Below are positions 19,151 to 28,254 of a stretch of 64,000 nucleotides of DNA, one piece after another; positions within the stretch are counted from its first letter, which is position 1, and each line of letters starts with the position of its first letter. The translations under genes were made by a program, and so were the position numbers. Source of the DNA: an uncultured Lachnospiraceae bacterium (GTDB taxonomy: Bacteria > Bacillota > Clostridia > Lachnospirales > Lachnospiraceae). Under the pieces are notes generated by a model that had not been told where the DNA came from, did no database searches, and saw nothing but the letters and a program-made list of their open reading frames with translations. The stretch is from positions 1 through 64,000 of the forward strand of contig CANOLA010000005.1 of the NCBI GenBank assembly GCA_947566705.1, read 5' to 3'.

Positions 19151-19447
19151 TCAAATAATAATACTGACTGCTTCCACCGGACAGTCCGGGTAAATCCACT
19201 CGTTCCAGTTTTTAACCACCCATTTCGCTGAAACTGCGCGGCACGCTTCCCCCAGTGCCTCTTTGGGAAGACAGACCTCCAGACTTCCCTTATGATATCC
19301 CGAAATACAGTATAAGGCAAATCCGCTTTCCGTATCGGGATAACACACCAGCATAAAATCAACATTTTCTTCAAATGGATATTTCCCGCTAAAGCGAAAA
19401 ACAGTTCCAGCATATAATGCGGCTTCTTTGTAATCACATAATCTCAT
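19151..19447 (-). CDS. Imm45-like small protein
   Basis: A 98-residue protein that resembles the immunity protein 45 family from memory of its pattern: FRFSGKYPFEE, VDFMLVCYPD, SGFALYCISGYHKG and a C-terminal WVVKNWNEWIYPDC. Imm45 members are predicted antidotes in polymorphic toxin systems. No toxin gene is next to it. GGAGA lies 6 bases before the ATG. It follows FeoB by 33 bases on the same strand and may be co-transcribed. The family call rests on motif similarity only. Confidence 0.6.
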   Translation of the reverse strand: MRLCDYKEAALYAGTVFRFSGKYPFEENVDFMLVCYPDTESGFALYCISGYHKGSLEVCLPKEALGEACRAVSAKWVVKNWNEWIYPDCPVEAVSIII

Positions 19448-19480
19448 AGCATTCTCCTGCCCTGTACATTATCCACGAAT

Positions 19481-21850
19481 TTATCCCGCAAATGCAAGTA
19501 CCAGCAGTCTCACAAGAAACGCCGCAACCCACGCAATGATACACTGCTCCGCCACAATGGCAGCAGCCCATTTCCTTCCCAGTTCCCGTCTGATGGAAGA
19601 TACAGCTGCAATACACGGGGTATACAGCAGGCAGAATACCAAAAGAGCCGCAGCAGCTGACGGGGATATTGCACTGGTAAAAGCACTGGTACTGCCGAAT
19701 AACACGGACAGCGTTGAAACCACACTTTCCTTTGCCATAAACCCGGATATCAGCGCAGTAGAAATCTTCCAGTTTCCAAATCCCAGAGGGACAAAAATCG
19801 GGGATACTGCCCCAGCAATTACAGCAAGCATGCTGCTCTGGGAATCCGTTACCATATTCATGTGAAAATCAAAGGTCTGCAGGAACCAGATAACAATTGT
19901 TGCCACAAATATTACGGTAAACGCACGCTGCAGAAAATCTTTTGCTTTATCCCATAATAACTGCGCCACGTTTTTTACGCCGGGCAGACGGTAGTTCGGA
20001 AGCTCCATGACAAACGGCACGGCTTCCCCCTTAAACAGAAATCGTCTGGAAAAACAGGCTACCAGAACTGCCACTGCAATCCCCCCGAAATACAGTCCCA
20101 CCATAATCAGTCCGCTGTATTCAGGGAAAAAAGCAGCTGTCAGGAATCCGTATATCGGAAGCTTTGCCGTACAGCTCATAAACGGTGTCAGAATAATTGT
20201 CATCTTCCGGTCCCTTTCCGAAGGAAGCGTCCGGCTTGCCATCACGCCCGGAACCGTACAGCCAAATCCCACCAGCATGGGCACAATGCTCCGTCCCGAC
20301 AGACCGATTTTGCGAAGCAGTTTATCCATAACAAATGCAACCCTTGCCATATATCCGCTGTCTTCCAGCAGAGAGAGAAATAAAAACAGTGTCACAATGA
20401 GCGGAAGAAAACTCAGCACACTTCCCACGCCGTTAAAAATACCATCCAGCACAAGCGCATGCAGAACTTCATTGACTTTCCAGGCCGTAAGTAACCGGTC
20501 CGCTCCTGCGGCAAGCCATTCAATCCCGTTCTCAAGCAGCCCCTGAAGCCATGCGCCAATGACATGAAATGTCAGGAAAAATACCAGCCCCATGATTCCA
20601 ATGAATGCCGGAATCGCCGTATATTTTCCAGTCAGAATTTTATCAATCCTGCGGCTTCTTTCATGCTCCCTGCTTTCCTTTGGTTTAATAACGGTTTCTT
20701 CCACCAGCTTTTTAATAAATACAAACCGCATATCCGCAATGGCTGCCGCACGGTCAAGTCCGCGCTCCTCTTCCATCTGACAGATAATATGTTCTAACAT
20801 TTCCTGCTCATTCCGGCTTAATTTCAAAGCCTCAAGAATCAGTTCATCCCCTTCCACAAGCTTTGCTGCAGCAAACCGGACCGGAATTTCTGCAGCGTCA
20901 GCATGGTCTTCGATTAAATGGATAATCCCGTGAAGGCAACGGTGCACCGCTCCCCCGTGGTCATCCCTGTCACAGAAATCAATCCTGCCCGGCTTCTCCT
21001 GATACTGTGCTATATGTAATGCATGGTCCACCAGCTCGTCAATTCCTTCATTTTTTGCCGCTGATATCGGAACCACAGGAATTCCCAGCATTTCCTCCAG
21101 TTCATTAATACGGACACTGCCGCCGTTTCCCCTTACTTCATCCATCATATTCAGTGCAAGCACCATCGGAATATCCAGCTCCATCAACTGCATTGTCAGG
21201 TAAAGATTACGTTCAATATTCGTCGCATCCACAATATTAATGATTCCGGTTGGTTTTTCCCTGATAATAAATTCCCTTGTGACTATTTCCTCACTGCTGT
21301 ATGGGGACATGGAATAAATCCCTGGCAGGTCTGTCACCTGCGTATTGGAATGACGCCGGATGGAACCGCTTTTTTTATCCACCGTTACGCCGGGAAAATT
21401 CCCCACATGCTGGTTTGCCCCGGTCAGCTGGTTAAACAGTGTGGTTTTGCCGCAGTTCTGGTTTCCCGCCAGGGCAAACGTAAGCTCTGTTCCTTTCGGC
21501 AGCGGATTTTCATCTTTCTTTACATGATATCTTCCGCCCTCGCCAAGTCCCGGATGCTCTTTATGTACCTTGTGTTTTTCTCCAGGTCCGCCTTTTGCAT
21601 ACGCCCCCTCGTTTTCTGGCGATTCCGTTTCTTCCACCTCAATTTTTGCGGCATCCGCCAGCCGCAGGGTCAGCTCATACCCGTGCACGCGCAGTTCCAC
21701 GGGGTCTCCCATGGGTGCATATTTTACAAGTGTTACCTCCGCACCCGGAATCATGCCCATATCCAGAAAATGCTGCCGCAGGGAACCCTCCCCGCCAACT
21801 GCTGTTATCACTGCAGTTTTTCCCGGTTTCAGTTCTTTTAAAGTCATCAT
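19481..21850 (-). CDS. feoB: Ferrous iron transporter, FeoA-FeoB fusion
   Basis: GTP-dependent Fe(II) importer of 789 residues. A FeoA SH3-like domain (about 2-75; LKELKPGKTAVI, MGMIPGAEV) is fused to FeoB, a known arrangement in Clostridia. The linker is His/Lys/Gly rich. G domain: G1 AGNQNCGKTT (about 128), G2 GVTVDKK, G3 DLPGIYS, G4 NMMD, G5 SAAK. The C-terminal membrane part has gate motifs with PMLVGFGCTVPG and the second nucleoside-recognition-like half. Complete. It starts 21 bases after the biotin synthase gene, with GAGGG 8 bases before the ATG. Confidence 0.95.
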   Translation of the reverse strand: MMTLKELKPGKTAVITAVGGEGSLRQHFLDMGMIPGAEVTLVKYAPMGDPVELRVHGYELTLRLADAAKIEVEETESPENEGAYAKGGPGEKHKVHKEHPGLGEGGRYHVKKDENPLPKGTELTFALAGNQNCGKTTLFNQLTGANQHVGNFPGVTVDKKSGSIRRHSNTQVTDLPGIYSMSPYSSEEIVTREFIIREKPTGIINIVDATNIERNLYLTMQLMELDIPMVLALNMMDEVRGNGGSVRINELEEMLGIPVVPISAAKNEGIDELVDHALHIAQYQEKPGRIDFCDRDDHGGAVHRCLHGIIHLIEDHADAAEIPVRFAAAKLVEGDELILEALKLSRNEQEMLEHIICQMEEERGLDRAAAIADMRFVFIKKLVEETVIKPKESREHERSRRIDKILTGKYTAIPAFIGIMGLVFFLTFHVIGAWLQGLLENGIEWLAAGADRLLTAWKVNEVLHALVLDGIFNGVGSVLSFLPLIVTLFLFLSLLEDSGYMARVAFVMDKLLRKIGLSGRSIVPMLVGFGCTVPGVMASRTLPSERDRKMTIILTPFMSCTAKLPIYGFLTAAFFPEYSGLIMVGLYFGGIAVAVLVACFSRRFLFKGEAVPFVMELPNYRLPGVKNVAQLLWDKAKDFLQRAFTVIFVATIVIWFLQTFDFHMNMVTDSQSSMLAVIAGAVSPIFVPLGFGNWKISTALISGFMAKESVVSTLSVLFGSTSAFTSAISPSAAAALLVFCLLYTPCIAAVSSIRRELGRKWAAAIVAEQCIIAWVAAFLVRLLVLAFAG

Positions 21851-21871
21851 TCTATAAACCCTCTTTGAACA

Positions 21872-22846
21872 TCAGTCATTGCAAAGCTGTGCCTTATATC
21901 CCAGTTTCTTTAACAAATCCAAATCTGTCTCCACTGTAATTCCCACCGTCGTCAGCATATCCCCGGAAATTGCAGCATTGGCGCCGCTTCTGAAGCAGCC
22001 TTCGCCCTTATCCTTTAACAGTCCCCGTCCTCCTGCCAGACGTATGGATGCATCCGGAACCAGAAAACGGAACAGCGCCACACACCTTCTGGCCTCGTCG
22101 CTGGTAACCGGCCTGTTTTTTTCGTACGGCGTTCCGGCAATTGGATTTAAAAAGTTGACAGGAATGGATTTCACTCCAAGCTCCCTTGCCGTAAGCACCA
22201 TGTCAATGCGGTCCTCCATTGTTTCCCCAAGTCCCATGATTCCACCGGAACAGATGGACATTCCTGCCCTTTTTGCCGCCCGGATGGTTTCTATTTTATC
22301 TGCATAAGTATGGGTACTGCAGACCTCCTTAAAATACCTCTTGGACGATTCCAGATTACAGTGTACCCTCGCGGCTCCCGCCTCATGGATTTTCTTAAAC
22401 TGTTCTTCCTTTAAAAGTCCAAAGGAAACGCAGACTGCAATATCCACCTCTTTTCTGATTGCGCGGATGCTTTCACATACCTGGTCCACTTCTTTGTCAT
22501 TCAGCGCCCTTCCGGAAGTGACAATGGAATATCTTAATACTCCCTGCTCCTTATTATGTTTTGCGCCTGCCAGCAGTTTCTCCGTGGAAAGAAGGGGATA
22601 GGTATCCCTGCATTCTGTGTGGTAATGCGCACTCTGTGCACAGTATTTGCAGTCCTCGGAACACTTTCCGCATTTACCATTAATTATGGTACATAAATCA
22701 AATCCGCTGCCGCACTTTTTCCGCCGGATTTCATCCGCTGCAGCAGCAAGCTCCTCTAATGGCTCACCTGACAGTACCAGCGCTTCCTCAAAGGTCACCT
22801 CATATCCATCCAGTACTTTCTGTTTCATTTCTGATATATAACTCAT
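21872..22846 (-). CDS. bioB: Biotin synthase
   Basis: Radical SAM enzyme that inserts sulfur into dethiobiotin. The cluster motif is CSEDCKYC (CxxxCxxC); other BioB signs are YCAQSAHY, YSIVTSGR, CSGGIMGLGET, PVNFLNPIAGTP and RLAGGRG. About 324 residues, usual length. The start is uncertain: GGGGAGG is followed at once by ATG GTG, and by a further ATG (MSYISEM) 12 bases away, which I use. No other bio genes are next to it; the cell may salvage dethiobiotin or encode the pathway elsewhere. It precedes feoB on the same strand. Confidence 0.95.
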   Translation of the reverse strand: MSYISEMKQKVLDGYEVTFEEALVLSGEPLEELAAAADEIRRKKCGSGFDLCTIINGKCGKCSEDCKYCAQSAHYHTECRDTYPLLSTEKLLAGAKHNKEQGVLRYSIVTSGRALNDKEVDQVCESIRAIRKEVDIAVCVSFGLLKEEQFKKIHEAGAARVHCNLESSKRYFKEVCSTHTYADKIETIRAAKRAGMSICSGGIMGLGETMEDRIDMVLTARELGVKSIPVNFLNPIAGTPYEKNRPVTSDEARRCVALFRFLVPDASIRLAGGRGLLKDKGEGCFRSGANAAISGDMLTTVGITVETDLDLLKKLGYKAQLCND

Positions 22847-22918
22847 ATTCTTCACCATCCTCCCCAATAATATATTCTAAAACAGCGGTATCGTCAATAC
22901 GCTGCATGATTTAACAAA

Positions 22919-22940
22919 GGCACCGGATTTTACCGGTGCC
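22919..22940 (-). terminator. Intrinsic terminator of the chemoreceptor gene
   Basis: Perfect 8-bp stem GGCACCGG / CCGGTGCC with loop ATTTTA, followed on the minus strand by TTTGTT. Lies between the chemoreceptor and bioB. Confidence 0.75.
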
Positions 22941-22989
22941 CAACGCTGTTTTACAGTATCGTTAATTTTATTTATCTTTCAGCAGAATC

Positions 22990-24693
22990 CTATGACAAAA
23001 ACGCCTGCAGGTTTCCACCAAGTTTATTCGCCAGATCCGTCAGGTCTGTTGTCAGTTCCCCAAGATTTTCGATTCCGCACATCATCTGTTCCGTAACCTC
23101 CGCGGCACTCTGGGACAGGTCCGCGTTATCCACTGCAGAAGCCGATAAATCAGAAATGATTTCCGACATATTATCCCTTGCCTGGTTCATATCGGAAACA
23201 TTATGCTGCATCTGGGCTTCCTTTTCTGTAATCTGGACAATATCCTGGTTTATGGTTTCAAATATCTGTTTCGTCTTTTCTACATTTTCCTCCTGGTATC
23301 CAAGCGTCTCCTCAATTGTTCCCATAGCGCCAAGAATCCCGTTCATCTGCTGTACCAGTGACTGAATATTATCACCTATCCGGGCGGCAGAACTGTTGGA
23401 TTCTTCTGCAAGCTTCTGGATTTCCTGCGCCACAACCGCAAATCCCTTGCCGGCTTCTCCGGCACGCGCCGCCTCAATACTGGCATTTAACGCCAGAAGG
23501 TTTGTTTCATCGGCAATATTGGTAATATATTCTGTCACGCTTTTAATGTGCTGGACAGATTCATTGGTAACTGCCGCCTGCCTGCTGATTTCCTGTACGG
23601 TTTCCCTGGAATTCCTGCTGCTTCTGGAAAGCTCATCCAGTATATCCCTGCTGTTGTTTGAAAGCTCTGCCATTTCATCGGAAAGACTGTTAATACCGTC
23701 CATCTGGTACAGCATCAGGTCTATGGCATTACGGGTAACATCCACATCTGCCGATGCATGCATTGCTGCCGTTTTCTGGCTGTTTGCCTTGCCGTTTATC
23801 TGTCCCACACTGCCGTTCATTTCCCTTGCAGCACAGACATTCTGCTGCAGCATACTGTTTAACTGTTCTGCCGCTGTTGTCAGCCTGTCCGTTCCCTCCT
23901 GGATATCGCCGAGCAGGTTTCTGACTTTTATACGCAGCTTTTCTGTTCCGGTCGCAAGCTCCCCAAATTCATCTTTTCTTATTTCAATATCCACAAGTCT
24001 TTCATCTGAAAGATCCCCCTCGGATACTTTTAGCAGGACACGCCTCACATCATGCAGGATCTTTGTAATTCCTCCCATATACCAGAAAATAAATGCCACT
24101 ACCAGAAGAAGAACGGCAGCAGATGCAAGAACGCTTATCAGAATATACCGCTGCATCACAGCATCCATTTCATCAGTTGACACTGACGCCATCAGTGCAC
24201 CCGTAACGGTCCCGTCCCCTGACTGGACAATAGGAATAATATATGCATGGCACATCCTGCCGTCAATTTCGATATTACGGTACCACAGCTGCGCCCCCTG
24301 CTCCAGGGTATACCTGCAGATATTTTCGCCTGCCGTCATCCCGATCCAGCGCCGTCCGTCATCACTGCATACGGACGTCATTACCGCCGTATCTTCATAG
24401 AAAAAGGTAATATCAATTCCTGTCTGCTTTTTCAGGTCATCAACAACGGAAGTTTCCTGCGACACATTAAAATTCATTCCACGCCATACATTTCCGTCTG
24501 CCTTTCTTTCATAATCACCATATCCCTGGCTGGTGTACAGATTCATGGCTGCCAGTGCACCGGACTTTAGGCTGCTTTTTGTTTTTGCATACATTCCCGA
24601 ACGGAACTGCACCAGTCCGATTATCATGGAAAGCACTGTCAGCAGCAAAAGCGGAATACAGCACAGCGTAAGCATCTTCTGCTTAAATTTCAT
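22990..24693 (-). CDS. Methyl-accepting chemotaxis protein, single Cache type
   Basis: Transmembrane chemoreceptor of 567 residues. Helix 1 about 8-30, an extracellular sCache-like domain about 32-180 ([48 protein letters not shown]), helix 2 about 188-212, HAMP about 213-265, and the coiled-coil signalling domain with the hairpin tip [27 protein letters not shown]. Signals through CheA/CheW, not encoded here. It lies 13 bases after a solute-binding lipoprotein gene in the same operon, which suggests the lipoprotein presents ligand to this receptor. Ends at its own terminator. Confidence 0.95.
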   Translation of the reverse strand: MKFKQKMLTLCCIPLLLLTVLSMIIGLVQFRSGMYAKTKSSLKSGALAAMNLYTSQGYGDYERKADGNVWRGMNFNVSQETSVVDDLKKQTGIDITFFYEDTAVMTSVCSDDGRRWIGMTAGENICRYTLEQGAQLWYRNIEIDGRMCHAYIIPIVQSGDGTVTGALMASVSTDEMDAVMQRYILISVLASAAVLLLVVAFIFWYMGGITKILHDVRRVLLKVSEGDLSDERLVDIEIRKDEFGELATGTEKLRIKVRNLLGDIQEGTDRLTTAAEQLNSMLQQNVCAAREMNGSVGQINGKANSQKTAAMHASADVDVTRNAIDLMLYQMDGINSLSDEMAELSNNSRDILDELSRSSRNSRETVQEISRQAAVTNESVQHIKSVTEYITNIADETNLLALNASIEAARAGEAGKGFAVVAQEIQKLAEESNSSAARIGDNIQSLVQQMNGILGAMGTIEETLGYQEENVEKTKQIFETINQDIVQITEKEAQMQHNVSDMNQARDNMSEIISDLSASAVDNADLSQSAAEVTEQMMCGIENLGELTTDLTDLANKLGGNLQAFLS

Positions 24694-24706
24694 GTCCGCT
24701 CCCTCC

Positions 24707-25720
24707 TTACATTGAATCTTTTGTGATGACAGTTACTCCCGTATCTGTTTTTGTATTTGTATCCGTGTAACTGCCTTCCAGGGACTGGATGGCAATTGTA
24801 ACCCCGTCATGTCCCATAACTGCCGGATTCTGCTGCATGGTCGCATAAATAATTCCCTCTGATACAAGTGACAGCACGGCATCAGAGGTATCAAAGCCTA
24901 TGACTGTGCTTTCTGCCCCGGCTTCCTTAACCGCCTCTCCAATGTTTACCGTGGTTCCTTCATTCGTACCGAAAAAACCGACATAATCCGCCGCCAGACC
25001 ATCCTTTACCGCATTCTTTACATTTGCAGCGTCATCACGCATATAAACGGTATCAGCAAGTGTAAAACCGGTCCCTTCAAATGCTTCCCTAAATCCTGTT
25101 TCCCTTGCCACACAGGAAGCTGTATCTTCTGTTACACCCATCACGCCAATGGTGCCGCTTGTGATTCCCTTTTCCTGCAATGCCGTTTTCATCGTTTCAG
25201 CTGCCGTCCTGCCGGCTTCCACATTGTCAGTCGCAAGGGCTGTTACACAGTCATAGCTTGCCGCACTGTCCACATAAACGATTTTACATCCGGCCTCCTC
25301 TGCTTTTTTCAGGCTGTCGTTGACACCCTCTGCACTGTTTGCGGCAATCAGAATGGCATCGGCATTGTCCGCAACCGCTTCGTCCACGCAGGCGCTCTGC
25401 TGCGCATCATCATGTGCGTCCGGTCCAATCCATTTGTATGTAATGTTACCCAGCTCGTTTATTGCCTGCTGGCAGCCGTCATCAATGGATTTCCAGTAAC
25501 TGTCCGTTAAATCCATCGTAATCAGGTATACCTTGTAATTTTTGCCGGAAGTCTGCTGCTGTCCGGCCTTTTCTGTTTCCGGCTCCGTCTGCTGCGTACT
25601 GTTTACGGATGACTGCATTGGCTCGTCCGGCATAATAATCTCCGGCGTCGTCTGCGTCCCGCAGCCAGACAATACAAGACTTAACAACAGGCTGCATAGT
25701 ATAATGCATTTTTTTCCCAT
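24707..25720 (-). CDS. Periplasmic-binding-protein-like lipoprotein (Peripla_BP_4)
   Basis: A 337-residue sugar-binding-type lipoprotein. Signal peptide with lipobox LVLSGC (Cys about 20), a Gln/Thr/Glu linker to about 60, then a RbsB-like two-lobe fold ([74 protein letters not shown]). No ABC permease or ATPase accompanies it; its only partner is the chemoreceptor 13 bases downstream. Inference: it senses a sugar or autoinducer-like ligand for chemotaxis rather than serving import. Ligand unknown. Confidence 0.9.
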   Translation of the reverse strand: MGKKCIILCSLLLSLVLSGCGTQTTPEIIMPDEPMQSSVNSTQQTEPETEKAGQQQTSGKNYKVYLITMDLTDSYWKSIDDGCQQAINELGNITYKWIGPDAHDDAQQSACVDEAVADNADAILIAANSAEGVNDSLKKAEEAGCKIVYVDSAASYDCVTALATDNVEAGRTAAETMKTALQEKGITSGTIGVMGVTEDTASCVARETGFREAFEGTGFTLADTVYMRDDAANVKNAVKDGLAADYVGFFGTNEGTTVNIGEAVKEAGAESTVIGFDTSDAVLSLVSEGIIYATMQQNPAVMGHDGVTIAIQSLEGSYTDTNTKTDTGVTVITKDSM

Positions 25721-25805
25721 GAATCTGCCTCCTCCTGGAACGATTGTCTGCTTTTTCGTGATGTATAAACTTTTCGTTCACTTAAATTAACTTATATTTC
25801 TTATT

Positions 25806-25834
25806 ATTATACTATCTTTTCAGCTTAAATTCAA
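25806..25834 (-). promoter_or_regulatory. Promoter of the binding-protein/chemoreceptor operon
   Basis: Minus strand TTGAAT, 17-base spacer, TATAAT, about 85 bases upstream of the lipoprotein gene. Confidence 0.6.
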
Positions 25835-25927
25835 TATGATTATTAGTTTTTTAAAGTGTTTTTAGCTAATAATTCCCGGTGGAGCAGATTAAGCTTCTGA
25901 CAGGATTATCTAAGTCAAGATTAAAGA

Positions 25928-25956
25928 TAGCCAAACTGGAAAAAAAGTGTTATAAT
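25928..25956 (+). promoter_or_regulatory. Promoter of the hemerythrin-receiver gene
   Basis: TAGCCA, 17-base spacer, TATAAT. The -10 box is perfect and the gene starts 62 bases downstream. Confidence 0.55.
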
Positions 25957-26018
25957 GCTTCTTAGTTACTACATAACATTCAAAAAAAGAATACTGCTTT
26001 AAGACAAGGAGGAACCAC

Positions 26019-27359
26019 GTGGGACACATAGAATGGCATGACAAATATAAAATCGGCGTAGACTTCATTGACAAGGAGCATATGATGCTTTTTTTAGCTA
26101 TGGATAAACTGCTCAAAATCAGTGAGAACGAAGAAAAAAGTGAATGGGTATGCCGCGAAGGTGTAAAATATTTAAAGAACCATACAATGGAACATTTTGA
26201 ACATGAAGAAGAATACATGCGCTCAATTAATTACAGCGAATACGAAATACACAAACGCCTGCATGATAACTTCCGTAATAAAACCCTTCCTGCGCTTGAA
26301 AAGGAAATGGAAGACTCCAATTATTCAGAGGAATCCATCCGGCATTTTCTCGGGGTCTGCATCGGCTGGGTTGTCGCCCATACACAGACAGAAGACCAGG
26401 CGATTTCAGGCAAAACCGTAAGCAAGTGGACAGATATCCCGCATGAGGAAGAAAAGGACGCTTTAGAGCAGGCAATTGTACAGATTTTCCATGAAATATT
26501 CAATAAAAGCGTTAAGCTGATAAGTGAACAGTATGCCGGGGAGGACTTCGGAAAAGTTGTATGCAACCGTTTTATTTACCGCGGAAAGGAAAATGAAAAA
26601 TGGGAAATCACAATTATTCTTGAAGAACAGCTTCTCCTTAACATTGTCGGCGGGATTTTAAATACCCAGTATACCAGGGTGGATGATATGGTGATTAACG
26701 TCATCCGGTATATTTTACGGCAGTTCCTGGAGCAGATCAGGGAACGACTTCCATCCATTGGTCTTTATGAAGTGGAAAAAGAATGTCTGCTGACCTATGA
26801 ACAGCTTCTGGATTCATTTGAACGCTCCAATCCGCCCTGCAGTCTGCTGTTCGATACAGGAAACGGATATTTTGCATTCTGTGCCTCAACAACGGATTCC
26901 ATCCGCGGCAAAATTATTGCTTCCATTGACCATGATAATGCAATGAATGCAATTAAACAGTTTCTGAAAAAAGATAATGCCGCACCAAAGAAAAAAATCC
27001 TTGTTGTGGACGATTCTGAATTTATGCGGTGCAGAATTATCAGCCTGCTTGGTGAAAACTACGAGGTAACAGAAGCTGACTCAAGTATATCCGCCATTAA
27101 AAGCCTGACCATAAACAGACCGGATCTGGTTCTGCTGGATTATGAAATGCCTGTCTGCGACGGCAGGCAGGCGCTTGAAATGATTCGCTCCGATAAGGAA
27201 ATTGCAGACATTCCCGTTATGTTCCTGACCGGCAAGGGCGACATTGAAAGTGTCCGGAAGGTTATGGCATTAAAGCCGGAAGGCTATCTTTTAAAAACGC
27301 TTTCGGATGAAGATGTGAGAAAAAATATTGATGATTTTTTTGCAAAAAATAATTCATAG
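26019..27359 (+). CDS. Hemerythrin / CheX-like / receiver fusion protein
   Basis: Cytoplasmic protein of 446 residues. An N-terminal bacteriohemerythrin (about 1-135) has the di-iron ligand pattern: HIEW, DFIDKEH, HTMEHFEHEEEYM and HKRLHDNF; it would bind O2 or sense redox. The middle (about 150-310) looks like a CheX-type chemotaxis phosphatase fold, but the ExxN catalytic pair is not visible (YILRQFLEQI stands in its place). A C-terminal receiver (about 325-446) has VVDDSEF, the phospho-Asp in LVLLDYEMPVCDG, and LTGKGD; the usual KP is KT (LLKTLS). GTG start with AAGGAGG 6 bases upstream. Single gene with its own promoter and terminator. Likely an oxygen-responsive chemotaxis or signalling element. 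Confidence 0.85.
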   Translation: MGHIEWHDKYKIGVDFIDKEHMMLFLAMDKLLKISENEEKSEWVCREGVKYLKNHTMEHFEHEEEYMRSINYSEYEIHKRLHDNFRNKTLPALEKEMEDSNYSEESIRHFLGVCIGWVVAHTQTEDQAISGKTVSKWTDIPHEEEKDALEQAIVQIFHEIFNKSVKLISEQYAGEDFGKVVCNRFIYRGKENEKWEITIILEEQLLLNIVGGILNTQYTRVDDMVINVIRYILRQFLEQIRERLPSIGLYEVEKECLLTYEQLLDSFERSNPPCSLLFDTGNGYFAFCASTTDSIRGKIIASIDHDNAMNAIKQFLKKDNAAPKKKILVVDDSEFMRCRIISLLGENYEVTEADSSISAIKSLTINRPDLVLLDYEMPVCDGRQALEMIRSDKEIADIPVMFLTGKGDIESVRKVMALKPEGYLLKTLSDEDVRKNIDDFFAKNNS

Positions 27360-27391
27360 GGATTTTGTCGAATATACTGTCAGGCAGCCAA

Positions 27392-27422
27392 AAACCGCCA
27401 TGCGTTTACGCAATGGCGGTTT
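27392..27422. terminator. Bidirectional intrinsic terminator
   Basis: Stem AAACCGCCAT / ATGGCGGTTT with an inner GCG/CGC step, between the convergent hemerythrin-receiver and PIN-like genes. Confidence 0.8.
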
Positions 27423-27894
27423 AGCTTCCTATTTCTTGTTCTTCATATGCAGTATACAGATTTATTCCATCCACAGTTAAAAAATCCTTGTCATCACTTA
27501 TATAATTATGTATCCCTATCCCTTTCAGGTAATCAATTATAAGGTAATCAAATATATCGCATTTATTATTACATATATCATCCACAAAAAAATCCAGCTG
27601 TGCTTCCGTAAAATTAATTATTTCTATCTGCCCGTCATATGACTCTCTTATTTCCATCAGCATTTGTTCAATCTCATGCTGGTATCCTTCCCTTTCAGCC
27701 GGGTAGCCCCTGTAGGTTTTGAATTTAAGAGGACGATTGCCGTTTACTGCCTTGTATATCCTGTACCGGTTTCTTTCAATCACTCCGCATAATTCTGTCA
27801 GGTTTAGCAAAGTTGTAACCAGTTTATTCCCATTTTCAAGCAGTTTGGCAACAAAATCAGGATACTGAATCACCTGATAACATCGTTCACCCAT
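27421..27894 (-). CDS. PIN-like domain protein, N-terminus apparently short
   Basis: A 157-residue protein whose second half matches PIN nucleases: IIDYLKGIGIHNYISDDKDF followed by a short hydrophobic strand (INLYTA), and an earlier NLTELCGVIER helix. Three of the four usual acidic residues are seen (Glu in LTEL, Asp in CDIFDY, Asp in SDDKDF). The expected first strand with an Asp (as in DTN) is absent: a TGA lies two codons upstream in frame and no other frame supplies it. The ATG overlaps the stop of the STAS-like gene (TAATG). AT-rich. As third gene of an ATPase-STAS operon it may be the effector, possibly an RNase or a dead PIN adaptor. Confidence 0.6.
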   Translation of the reverse strand: MGERCYQVIQYPDFVAKLLENGNKLVTTLLNLTELCGVIERNRYRIYKAVNGNRPLKFKTYRGYPAEREGYQHEIEQMLMEIRESYDGQIEIINFTEAQLDFFVDDICNNKCDIFDYLIIDYLKGIGIHNYISDDKDFLTVDGINLYTAYEEQEIGS

Positions 27895-28235
27895 TATTCA
27901 TCCGGACTACTCAGAATGCTCATAATTTCATCTTCCACATTACTTTTATTATTATCTCCCACTGCATTCTCATATGAATTTCTGTACGCACTTTCTCCCA
28001 GTTTTGTCAGATTTTTCACCTTAATCCGGCGGTCATATTCTGTTTTCCCCAGTTTGCTGATAAAATATCCAGTACTGAAATTAAAAAACAGTGTGGTAAA
28101 TTTGCTAATATCTGTAAAATCAAGTTCAACGGTTTCTTCCATTACCAGCTCTTTTTCAATTTCACTTTTTAACAACTTTGCCTGTTCACTTGAAAAAGCA
28201 TTTTGTATCACACCAGCTACTTTAATTGTTTTCAT
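27894..28235 (-). CDS. STAS-like domain protein (DUF4325 type)
   Basis: About 113 residues (119 if the ATG at 28253 is used). The core VELDFTDISKFTTLFFNFSTGYFISKLG followed by DRRIKVKNLTKLGESAYRNSYENA matches the DUF4325 STAS-like family, a relative of anti-anti-sigma factors. It lies between a GHKL-type ATPase gene and a PIN-like gene, with stop/start contacts on both sides, so the three are one translationally linked unit. By analogy with SpoIIAA/SpoIIAB it may be phosphorylated or bound by the upstream ATPase; the sequence does not prove this. Confidence 0.75.
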   Translation of the reverse strand: MKTIKVAGVIQNAFSSEQAKLLKSEIEKELVMEETVELDFTDISKFTTLFFNFSTGYFISKLGKTEYDRRIKVKNLTKLGESAYRNSYENAVGDNNKSNVEDEIMSILSSPDE

Positions 28236-28254
28236 TCTCCTGCACTCTCCCATT

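Noticed and set aside
21350..21841. 163-codon plus-strand frame opposite feoB
   Set aside because: Antisense of conserved FeoA and G-domain motifs; no independent support.
23396..24400. 334-codon open frame opposite the chemoreceptor gene
   Set aside because: Antisense shadow of a Ser/Ala-rich coiled-coil gene; Ser/Cys-rich translation, no ribosome site, no family match.
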